Source of the DNA: Bacteroides sp. CAG:770 | GTDB lineage: Bacteria; Bacteroidota; Bacteroidia; Bacteroidales; UBA932 | Assembly (NCBI GenBank): GCA_000435075.1 | Contig: FR890574.1 | Coordinates: 1 to 30,185, forward strand | Length of the DNA: 30,185 bases | Direction of reading: 5' to 3' | In this document: one piece after another, positions 15,303 through 23,200 of the stretch | Layout: each line of letters begins with the position of its first letter | Numbering within the stretch: position 1 is the first letter of the stretch | Made by a program: the position numbers and the translations under genes | The notes under the pieces: model-generated | What the model was told of the DNA's origin: nothing | The model's input: only the letters and a program-made list of their open reading frames with translations | Database searches by the model: none

Positions 15303-17339
15303 TTATTTCTTCCACGGGTCAACATCACCATCACCCCAGTTTCCACCCACTTCACTGAAATCGTCACCTGACTTCGTATAAATGGTAACTGAAGAATCCA
15401 CATCGATGGTGCTATAGTTTGCACCTTCCTTGATAAATACAGTCGTGAGATCAGGATTCTGTGTTGCAAACAGGAAGTTCATCTTCTCATTTGCACTGAA
15501 ATCCAAAGACTTGACCTTATTGTTCCTGATATCGACATATCGAAGTGCGGTACAGCTGTAGAATGTGATGTAATCCACCAGATTCTCAGACATATGGAGT
15601 TCGTCGAGTGCAGTACAGCCATGCAGGTCGAGACGGTCAATCTTGTTAGCCGTAAGTTCAATGGTAGCAAGTGCCGAAAGGCCACGGATGTCCAATGACG
15701 CGAGTTTGTTTTTGCCCAATGTCACCTCCTCAAGCAACTTGTTAGGTGTAAGGTCAAGAGCCTCCAACACATTGGACTCAGCCAAGAGAGTCGTAAGATT
15801 TCCGCACTGGTCTATCTTGAGGTCATTGATATTATTTGACGAGCAGTCAAGGAAATACAGCCCTGTAGAGGCATTCATATCGAGTGAAGCCAGCTTGTTG
15901 TTCTTGATGTCCAGACTGCCGAGCTTCACGCATGAACTCAAATCCACATCCGTCAGTTTGTTGTCATACAGATACAATTTGCTCAATGAACCGCATCCCG
16001 AAAGATTAACGGATGAGAGGTCATTGAGTTCAGCCTTGAGCACCTGCAGGTTCTTGCAAGGTGATACGTCGAGAGTGGTCAAGCTGTTTTCCTGAAGATT
16101 CAGTTCAGTGATTTTGGTACATGACGAGAGGTCGATAGACTTCAGTCCTCCTGTGACTCCGAGGTTCAGTTTGGTCAGCTCCGGATTGTTCTTGACATTG
16201 ATTTCAGTGATTCCTGTCTCATAGAGGTTCAGTTCATAGAGCGCAGTATTGTCGCTAACGTCCATCAGTTTGAGGTCAGGGTTCCTGTAGGCTATAAGCT
16301 GCTGGAGTTTGGTACAGCCTGATACGTTCAGTCCTGTAAGATTGGCCTCCCAGGCGCCGAGATATGTCAGGTTCGGACAATGACTAAAGTCAACGCTCTT
16401 ATTGAACTTATTTGTTCTGATGCTGACCTGAGCAAGTTTCGTACACTTGCTTACATCAATGCTATTGAGCGAGTTATATGCTACATTGAGCTCTTCGAGA
16501 TCAGGACAGTCGCTGCAGTCGATAGCAAGAAGGCCGTTGTCCTGAAGGTCGATTGACTTGAGCGATGAGCAGCCGGTAAGGTCAATGCTTGTCATCGGGA
16601 ACAGCATGAAAAGCTGCTTCTCATCATAGGTATAGTTGTCATTTGCCTTCAATGTCTCCAATGCAGAGCAGCCGCTGAGATTCAGACTGGTATAGACATT
16701 ATGGTCTGCAACGAGTTCTTTCAATGCCGCAAATCCGCTGAGGTCAAGGTCTCCTTCTATCAGATTATGACGGCAGTTCAGCTTCTGCAGGTTCGACATG
16801 AATTTTATACCGCTGAGAGATTTGATTTCCAGGTCTTCGCATGAGATTTCAGTAACTGCCAATGCTTCTTCCTTGGAAAGTCTCTTGTCACCGTCCAGAT
16901 CAAAATTAGAAAGACAGTATTCTCTGAAGTTTTCATCCGGAATATATACGAATTTCGTCTCATCGGATGTCATAGAGTACTGTCTTACTGTCACTTCCTT
17001 TCGGTCTTTTCCGCATGTAACCATGAACACTGCAGTCCTTTCCGCATCTGTAGGATTCGCTGCGACGCCGATAGTGATGATAGCCGGTCCGCCCTGTCCA
17101 TACGCAGGAGTAAGGGTCAGCCATTCATTTTCCAGTTCGGAGCCCGTTTTGGCAGCCATCCATATCTGGGCCGCGTCAAACTGCAGCGTAGCTTCGCCGG
17201 CATCCGGCTCGAAAACATAGGTAAATTCCTGGCCTGGCAAGAATTTCAGGTCGCTAGCCTCTTCAGAAGGGCTCTTCTTACATCCGGTAACTGACATCAG
17301 TCCCAGAGAAAGCATAATAAGCAATAAGTGCCTTTTCAT
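15303..17339 (-). CDS. BACON and leucine-rich-repeat surface lipoprotein
   Basis: The start is the ATG at 17339 (678 aa), chosen because it gives a clean lipoprotein signal with Cys20 (LMSVTGCKKS). The open frame runs 62 codons further up but into promoter sequence. After the anchor comes a BACON-like beta-sandwich (about residues 45-121, ending KEVTVRQ). Next is an EF-hand/dockerin-like calcium loop inside IPDENFREYCLSNFDLDGDK (133-152). About twenty leucine-rich repeats follow, with the pattern LxxLxxxxNxLxxLDxSxC (about 165-650), and the last segment ends DVDPWKK. Similar Bacteroidales proteins bind host or dietary ligands; the repeats are far more regular in their Ser-Gly-Cys caps than typical internalins. 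It is the first gene of an operon with the fimbrillin-like protein. Confidence 0.85.
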   Translation of the reverse strand: MKRHLLLIMLSLGLMSVTGCKKSPSEEASDLKFLPGQEFTYVFEPDAGEATLQFDAAQIWMAAKTGSELENEWLTLTPAYGQGGPAIITIGVAANPTDAERTAVFMVTCGKDRKEVTVRQYSMTSDETKFVYIPDENFREYCLSNFDLDGDKRLSKEEALAVTEISCEDLEIKSLSGIKFMSNLQKLNCRHNLIEGDLDLSGFAALKELVADHNVYTSLNLSGCSALETLKANDNYTYDEKQLFMLFPMTSIDLTGCSSLKSIDLQDNGLLAIDCSDCPDLEELNVAYNSLNSIDVSKCTKLAQVSIRTNKFNKSVDFSHCPNLTYLGAWEANLTGLNVSGCTKLQQLIAYRNPDLKLMDVSDNTALYELNLYETGITEINVKNNPELTKLNLGVTGGLKSIDLSSCTKITELNLQENSLTTLDVSPCKNLQVLKAELNDLSSVNLSGCGSLSKLYLYDNKLTDVDLSSCVKLGSLDIKNNKLASLDMNASTGLYFLDCSSNNINDLKIDQCGNLTTLLAESNVLEALDLTPNKLLEEVTLGKNKLASLDIRGLSALATIELTANKIDRLDLHGCTALDELHMSENLVDYITFYSCTALRYVDIRNNKVKSLDFSANEKMNFLFATQNPDLTTVFIKEGANYSTIDVDSSVTIYTKSGDDFSEVGGNWGDGDVDPWKK

Positions 17340-17432
17340 ATTGTTTTGAATTAATAGTTTCAGTCTGCGCTTTAGGTGTACGCAGTGCGGCAGAGGACGC
17401 TCCGGAAAAGTCCATTGCGTCCGTTCACCATC

Positions 17433-17464
17433 ACAAGATATGAATGATGACGTAAAAAAAACAA
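17433..17464 (-). promoter_or_regulatory. Probable promoter of the LRR lipoprotein operon
   Basis: On the minus strand TTG (17462-17464) and TATCTTGT (17433-17440) are separated by 21 bases that begin with eight T. The -7 element departs from TAnnTTTG in its last bases. The predicted leader is about 85 bases. The divergent CYTH gene has a weak TTACTTTG at 17499-17506 on the plus strand. Confidence 0.4.
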
Positions 17465-17533
17465 TAATTTTCCACAAAAGAACCGAATAATTATGTGTTA
17501 CTTTGTGATGTCGATTCTTAAGCAATCCAAATC

Positions 17534-18001
17534 ATGGCACAGGAAATAGAACGGAAATTTCTTCTGAACGGAGACTTCAAACCGGATGTGCGCAAGTCAA
17601 TGCGCATTTCCCAGGGTTACCTATGTTCAGTCCCGGAGCGCACTGTCCGCATCCGCGTCCGCGACGACCAAGGCTTCATCACAATCAAGGGCAAGGGCGA
17701 TGCCGATGGCATAAGCCGCTACGAGTGGGAGCAAGAGATACCTGTCAATGATGCACTGCAGCTCCTCCAGATCTGCGAGCCCGGCGTCATTGACAAAACC
17801 CGTCACCTCGTCGATTTCGGCGGACACACATTCGAAGTGGATGAATTCCATGGTGACAATGAGGGACTTGTCATGGCCGAAATCGAACTGGCTTCACCTG
17901 ACGAGCCTTTCGACAGACCTTCCTGGCTCGGCAAGGAAGTCACGGGCGATGCCCGTTATTACAATTCCGCCTTGGCCGGAAACCCGTACAAAAACTGGTA
18001 A
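17534..18001 (+). CDS. CYTH-domain protein (class IV adenylate cyclase/triphosphatase-like)
   Basis: The 155-aa protein begins with the defining EIERKF motif (residues 4-9). The charged residues that line the CYTH tunnel follow: RTVRIRVRDDQGFITIKGKG, YEWEQEIP and FEVDEF/EIELAS. This is the full length of a bacterial single-domain CYTH protein. Members hydrolyse tripolyphosphate or nucleoside triphosphates with a divalent metal; some are annotated as adenylate cyclases, but single-domain bacterial forms are more often triphosphatases. It is cytosolic and stands alone, divergent from the LRR operon and convergent with groEL. Confidence 0.9.
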   Translation: MAQEIERKFLLNGDFKPDVRKSMRISQGYLCSVPERTVRIRVRDDQGFITIKGKGDADGISRYEWEQEIPVNDALQLLQICEPGVIDKTRHLVDFGGHTFEVDEFHGDNEGLVMAEIELASPDEPFDRPSWLGKEVTGDARYYNSALAGNPYKNW

Positions 18002-18040
18002 GACGGCACGAACAAGAGGCCAAAGTTCCGTACAGAACAA

Positions 18041-18084
18041 AGACAAGTGTCCAAACTGTGAAATCACAATCTGGACACCTGTCT
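18041..18084. terminator. Bidirectional terminator between the CYTH gene and groEL
   Basis: Arms 18041-18060 and 18065-18084 pair over 20 positions with a few G-U or mismatched pairs (core GTGTCCA/TGGACAC) and a four-base loop. It lies between two convergent stops (18001 and 18126) and is followed by an A/T-rich stretch on the plus strand. Confidence 0.65.
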
Positions 18085-18125
18085 ATATTATCTATGAGTC
18101 CTGCCGTCCGGCAGAGCCCGAGATT

Positions 18126-19748
18126 TTACATCATACCGCCTTCCGGCATTGCAGGAGCAGCTGGAGCCGGTTCCGGAATATCAACGATACCACACTCGGT
18201 AGTAAGGAACATTCCTGCGACTGAAGCAGCGTTCTCGAGAGCGACACGGCTAACCTTGGTAGGGTCGATGACGCCGGCCTCGAACATATTGACATACTCA
18301 TCAGTACGTGCGTTGTAACCGAAGTCACCCTTGCCTTCACGAATCTTCTGGATAATCACGCTACCGTCAACGCCTGCATTTCTTGCAATCTGACGGAGAG
18401 GCTCCTCGATAGCACGAGCTACGATATGGATACCTGTAGTCTCATCCTCGTTGTCACCCTTAAGATTCTTAAGAGCCTCGGCAGCACGGATGTAGGCTAC
18501 ACCGCCACCTGGAAGATAACCTTCCTCGACTGCTGCACGGGTTGCATTCAATGCATCCTCGACACGGTCTTTCTTCTCTTTCATCTCGACTTCGGTAGTA
18601 GCACCTACATAGAGGACAGCAACACCACCGGCGAGTTTTCCGAGACGCTCCTGAAGTTTCTCCTTGTCATAATCGGAAGTAGAAGTAGCAATCTGCTTTC
18701 TGATAAGGTTAACACGCTCTGCTATGTCATCCTTGTTGCCCGCACCACCTACGATAGTAGTATTCTCCTTGGTGATAGTGACTTTCTCAGCCTTACCGAG
18801 CATCTCAGGAGTTGTATTCTCGAGTGTGAATCCTCTTTCCTCTGAAACGAGGGTGGCACCTGTAAGGGTAGCGATATCCTGAAGCATCTCCTTACGACGG
18901 TCGCCGAATCCAGGAGCCTTGACTGCAGCAACCTTGATAGCGCCACGAATCTTGTTTACAACCAATGATGTAAGAGCCTCGCCATCAACATCTTCTGCAA
19001 TGACAAGGAGTGGCTTTCCATCTCTTGCGATTGGCTCGAGGATAGGGAGAAGATCTTTCATTGTAGAAATCTTCTTGTCAGTGATGAGAACGTATGAATC
19101 ATCAAGCTCAGCCTCCATCTTATCTGAATTGGTCATGAAATATGGAGAGATATAGCCTCTGTCGAACTGCATACCCTCTACGACCTTGACCTCAGTCTCA
19201 GTACCCTTTGCCTCCTCAACAGTGATGACACCATCTTTCTTTACCTTTGACATTGCATCAGCGATAAGTTTACCGATGGTAGCATCGTTGTTTGCAGAAA
19301 TGGTACCGACCTGCTCTACCTTAGAGTAGTCGTCACCGACTTCCTGACTGTTAGCCTTAAGTTCGGCAACAACAGCGGCAACAGCCTTGTCAATGCCTCT
19401 CTTCAAATCCATAGGGCTTGCACCTGCGGTAACGTTCTTCAGACCAACATTGATGATAGCCTGTGCGAGAACTGTAGCGGTGGTAGTACCGTCACCTGCC
19501 TGCTCGTTAGTCTTGGCAGCGACTTCCTTTACCATCTGTGCACCCATATTGGCGAATCTGTCCTTAAGTTCAACTTCCTTAGCGACAGTAACACCGTCCT
19601 TAGTAACCTGAGGAGCACCGAACTTCTTGTCAATGACAACGTTACGGCCCTTAGGTCCGAGTGTAACCTTTACTGCATCTGCAAGAGCGTCTGCGCCCTG
19701 TTTCATTTTTGCGCGAACGTCAACATCGAATTTGATATCTTTTGCCAT
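18126..19748 (-). CDS. groEL: Chaperonin GroEL, 60-kDa subunit
   Basis: GroEL forms the double-ring folding chamber that works with GroES and ATP in the cytosol. The 540-aa protein is full length with no gaps. It has the ATP-site segments VTLGPKGRN and GDGTTTATVLAQAI, the equatorial-apical hinge FDRGYISPYF, and ends in the usual Gly/Met tail (PEGGMM). The start lies 24 bases after the groES stop, so the two genes form one operon. The shared promoter region is at 20100-20155. Confidence 0.98.
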   Translation of the reverse strand: MAKDIKFDVDVRAKMKQGADALADAVKVTLGPKGRNVVIDKKFGAPQVTKDGVTVAKEVELKDRFANMGAQMVKEVAAKTNEQAGDGTTTATVLAQAIINVGLKNVTAGASPMDLKRGIDKAVAAVVAELKANSQEVGDDYSKVEQVGTISANNDATIGKLIADAMSKVKKDGVITVEEAKGTETEVKVVEGMQFDRGYISPYFMTNSDKMEAELDDSYVLITDKKISTMKDLLPILEPIARDGKPLLVIAEDVDGEALTSLVVNKIRGAIKVAAVKAPGFGDRRKEMLQDIATLTGATLVSEERGFTLENTTPEMLGKAEKVTITKENTTIVGGAGNKDDIAERVNLIRKQIATSTSDYDKEKLQERLGKLAGGVAVLYVGATTEVEMKEKKDRVEDALNATRAAVEEGYLPGGGVAYIRAAEALKNLKGDNEDETTGIHIVARAIEEPLRQIARNAGVDGSVIIQKIREGKGDFGYNARTDEYVNMFEAGVIDPTKVSRVALENAASVAGMFLTTECGIVDIPEPAPAAPAMPEGGMM

Positions 19749-19772
19749 AATAATAATCTCCTAAAATTAAAT

Positions 19773-20039
19773 TTACAGAATAGCCATAATGTCTGACTGA
19801 CGGACGATAAGATATTTCTTATCCTCTACGGTAACCTCAGTTCCGGCGTATTTGCCATAAAGAACCTCATCACCGACTTTGACTTCCATAGGTTCGTCCT
19901 TCTTGCCAGGTCCGCAAGCTACTACCTTGCCCTGCTGTGGTTTTTCCTTAGCTGTATCCGGGATATAAAGTCCTGCAGCTGTCTTGGTCTCAGCCTCTTT
20001 AGGCTCAAGAACCACTCTGTCTGCCAATGGTCTAATCAT
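19773..20039 (-). CDS. groES: Co-chaperonin GroES, 10-kDa subunit
   Basis: GroES is the heptameric lid of the GroEL chamber. The 88-aa product is full length: MIRPLADRVVLEPKEAE, the mobile loop TKTAAGLYIPDTAKEKP, the turn EVLYGKYAGTEV and the end YLIVRQSDIMAIL. The start at 20039 is preceded by AT-rich sequence. It is the first gene of the groES-groEL operon. Upstream, a sigma-54-type element and a palindrome point to regulated expression. Confidence 0.98.
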   Translation of the reverse strand: MIRPLADRVVLEPKEAETKTAAGLYIPDTAKEKPQQGKVVACGPGKKDEPMEVKVGDEVLYGKYAGTEVTVEDKKYLIVRQSDIMAIL

Positions 20040-20111
20040 AATTCTATAATTTTAAATGTTTATATCAATGTTTTTGCCGCATCACCATCTGACGCAGCCG
20101 GAAACATTTTA

Positions 20112-20127
20112 ATCAACTGCCGTGCCA
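20112..20127 (-). promoter_or_regulatory. Sigma-54 (RpoN)-type promoter upstream of groES
   Basis: On the minus strand the sequence reads TGGCACG, four bases, TTGAT (cgtgcca at 20121-20127; caa at 20114-20116 on the plus strand). This matches the -24/-12 consensus TGGCACG-N4-TTGC in all but the C. It predicts a start near 20102, about 60 bases before the groES ATG. Bacteroidota heat-shock genes are known to carry sites of this look, so a role for RpoN is likely but not proven here. Confidence 0.6.
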
Positions 20128-20140
20128 CATGCCATGACGG

Positions 20141-20153
20141 TGACAATTTGTCA
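20141..20153. promoter_or_regulatory. Palindromic operator-like site TGACAATTTGTCA
   Basis: The site is a perfect palindrome with a single central base. It sits inside a looser outer repeat (CATGAC at about 20134, GTCATG at about 20150), 14 bases upstream of the -24 box on the groES side. It could bind an activator or repressor of groESL or of the divergent alpha-2-macroglobulin gene. Confidence 0.5.
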
Positions 20154-20211
20154 TGCCGTGTCAGATACCGCAAATAATCCCCGGAGATATAGATTTGAGC
20201 GAAAATTTACA

Positions 20212-20219
20212 TATATTTA
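20212..20219 (+). promoter_or_regulatory. Possible -7 element of the alpha-2-macroglobulin/PBP1C operon
   Basis: TATATTTA fits TAnnTTTG except for the last base and would start transcription near 20226, 29 bases before the ATG. No clear -33 TTG is seen at the right spacing. Confidence 0.3.
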
Positions 20220-20254
20220 CACCTGAATACTAACACTTTAAACTATATTGCACT

Positions 20255-23200
20255 ATGGATTTGATTCATACTTTGAGGAAAATCTTTGTCATAGGTATCT
20301 CAGCATTGACAATTTCTTGTTGCGGTCAGAAGAACACCGCGACACCTGACAGCGGGTTCGCTGACTATATCGAAGCTTATACCGGCGGAATTGTTACAGA
20401 CGGCGGCAGCATTGTCGTGGAACTCGTCTCCCCGGCTGAGAAAATAAGCGGCAAACTTTCAGACTCTGACAAAGAGGCGGGAAAACTGTTCAAGTTCTCT
20501 CCATCTCTCAAAGGATCTGCACGTTGGACTTCCCCAAGCAGAATCGAATTCGTACCGGAAGAAGGAGCGCTGAAGCCGGGAAAGACTTACGACTGCACAT
20601 TCATGCTCGGGAAAGTGACCGACACGGACAGCCGCTACAGCGAATTCAGATTCAGATTCGTGAGCGCCAAGAAAGAGGCTTCGCTCGAGGTCAATGACAT
20701 CACTGTCACAAGCTCTGACATTGACAATGCCTCTGTCAGCGGAACTCTTGTCATGAGCACTTCCGTTTCAGTAGAGAATCCCGAAGACCTGCTGAGCTTC
20801 GGTTATCCTGAAAGCGATTTCACCACCGAGATAAAGCAATCCGGAGAGCGCGCATTCGACTTCAATGTTACCGGACTGAAGCGCAGTAACGGAGACAATA
20901 CATTGACAATCAAATTCCTGCCGGGAAAGACAGGGTTCGACGAATGCGGTACCGCATTTGCGGTCATCCCCGCGAAAGGGAAGTTCAATGTCATTGACAC
21001 GAAACTTGTGAACAGCGACAACAATTACATTGACGTAACTTTCTCTGAGCCGCTCGACAGCAGGCAGAACCTCGACGGTCTCGTCAGCGTTACTGCCTCG
21101 TCCAAGAACGATTACTACGGCAACGGAACGGAGTCACTTAAGGTCAATGCCAAAGTGACTGACAACAAGATAAGACTGTACCTGGGAAAGAACGAGGACG
21201 GTTCTCTGACTCTCGAACTGGACCCGGCCATCAGGGATATGAACGGCAACAGGCTCGGTGATACGTGGAGACATGTATTCACAATGGAAAGCCCGGAGCC
21301 GGGAGTGGCATTCGCAGGCAATGGCAGTATTCTTCCCGACACTAAGAATCTTGTCATGGCATTCGTCGCCAAGAATCTCAAGGCCGTGGATATCAGCATC
21401 ATAAAGATATATCCGAGCAACGTGCTGATGTTTCTGCAGGACAATTCTCTAAATGGGGACAACAACAGCCTCAGACGTGCCGGCAGAATGATTTACAGAA
21501 ACACATTGAGACTCGATACCGACCCTGACAAGGATCTGAGCAAGAGCAACACTTTCACAGTGGACTTGTCAAGCCTTTTCAAACAGGACCCGAATGCCAT
21601 CTACAGAGCCAGGCTATCTTTCAGGAAAGAGTATTACATCTACAGCAAGGACTCTGACGGACAGACAGTTGCAAGCAATATGACAAGCTTGGCATCCGGC
21701 AACATGTCAGAGGAAGACGAGACCGTATGGGATATTCCTAATCCGTATTTCTATTACAACAACTATGACTGGTCGGTTTACGAGTGGCAGGACAGGAACA
21801 ACCCGATGACCCCGTCATATTACATGAACTACGATTACCCTGAAAAAAGTTTCATGGCTTCCAAGCTCGGTGTCGTGGCCAAATATGCCGATGCCGGCAA
21901 AAAAGCCGCCAAGATTTGGGTGGCAGTCAGCGACATCATTACTGCAGAACCGGTTTCCGGAGCGGAGATAACCGCATACAATTACCAGCTGCAGGAAATC
22001 GGCAGCGGAAAGAGTGATGCACAGGGACTCACAGCCATCGATGTAAACGGTAAGCCATTTGCTGTCCGTGTAAAGAAAGGAGAATCAGTTACTTACATAA
22101 AAGTAACCGATGGAGAGGAAATGTCATTGAGCCGATTCGACACAGGCGGAGAGATTTTGCAGAAGGGATTGAAGGGCTTCGTCTATGGCGAGCGAGGTGT
22201 CTGGAGACCCGGCGACACCCTCCATCTGAACATGATTCTCTTCAGCGAGAACAAGATTCCTGACAGTCATCCTGCAGCCATTGACATATACACTCCGCTC
22301 GGACAGTTCTTTACGAGAAAAGTCTGCAGAAAGTCGGAAAACGGATTCTATACCTTCGAGATTCCGACATCACCTGACAGCCCTACGGGTCTCTGGAACG
22401 CCTACGTGAAAGTGGGCGGAGCGACTTTCCACAAGCCGCTCAGAATCGAGGCAATAAAGCCTAACCGTCTGAAAATCAATGTCGATTTCGGCAGCAAGGC
22501 TCTCTATGCCGGAAACATGACACCCATAAACATTTCTTCAAACTGGCTCACGGGACCTGCCGCCTCAGGACTGCTATCGACAGTGTCCATGACATTGAGA
22601 CCTGGAAAGACAAGTTTCAGCGGATTCGAGGGCTATACTTTCCGAAATCCGGCAAGCAGTTTCGAAACATTCAGCACGGATCTGGCCAGAGCCTGCCTGG
22701 ACAATAACGGAGTAGCCCACGAAAGAGTACGGCTTCCGGCAGTGCCTCAGGCTCCCGGCATGCTCTCGGCAGACGTACTCTGCTCCGTTTTCGAGAACGG
22801 AGGCGACGAGAGTTTCACAACATTGACAATGCCTTACTCTCCGTTCAGCGCCTATGTAGGAGCCAAACTTCCTGCTGACGGCGAATATATCGCGACCGGC
22901 ACCACCCACAACATTCCTGTGGCAGTTGTCAGCCCTGACGGAAAACGTATCTCCGGACATCAGATCGAATGGAGAATCTTTAAACTCAAATGGAGCTGGT
23001 GGTGGGAATCCAGACGAGACCCGCTCGACTCGTACATCAATGCGTCGGCCGCATCAGCCTACAGTTCAGGCACTTTCAGATCAGGTCAGAATGATATGAA
23101 CATTTCTTTCAATATCAATGACAATGATTGGGGCCGCTACCTCATCTATATAAAGGACCTCGACAGCGGTCACGCGACTGGAGGAATCTTCTACGCGGAC

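Noticed and set aside
17340..17525. N-terminal extension of the LRR lipoprotein
   Set aside because: The extension covers promoter-like sequence and would bury the lipoprotein signal 62 residues inside the protein.
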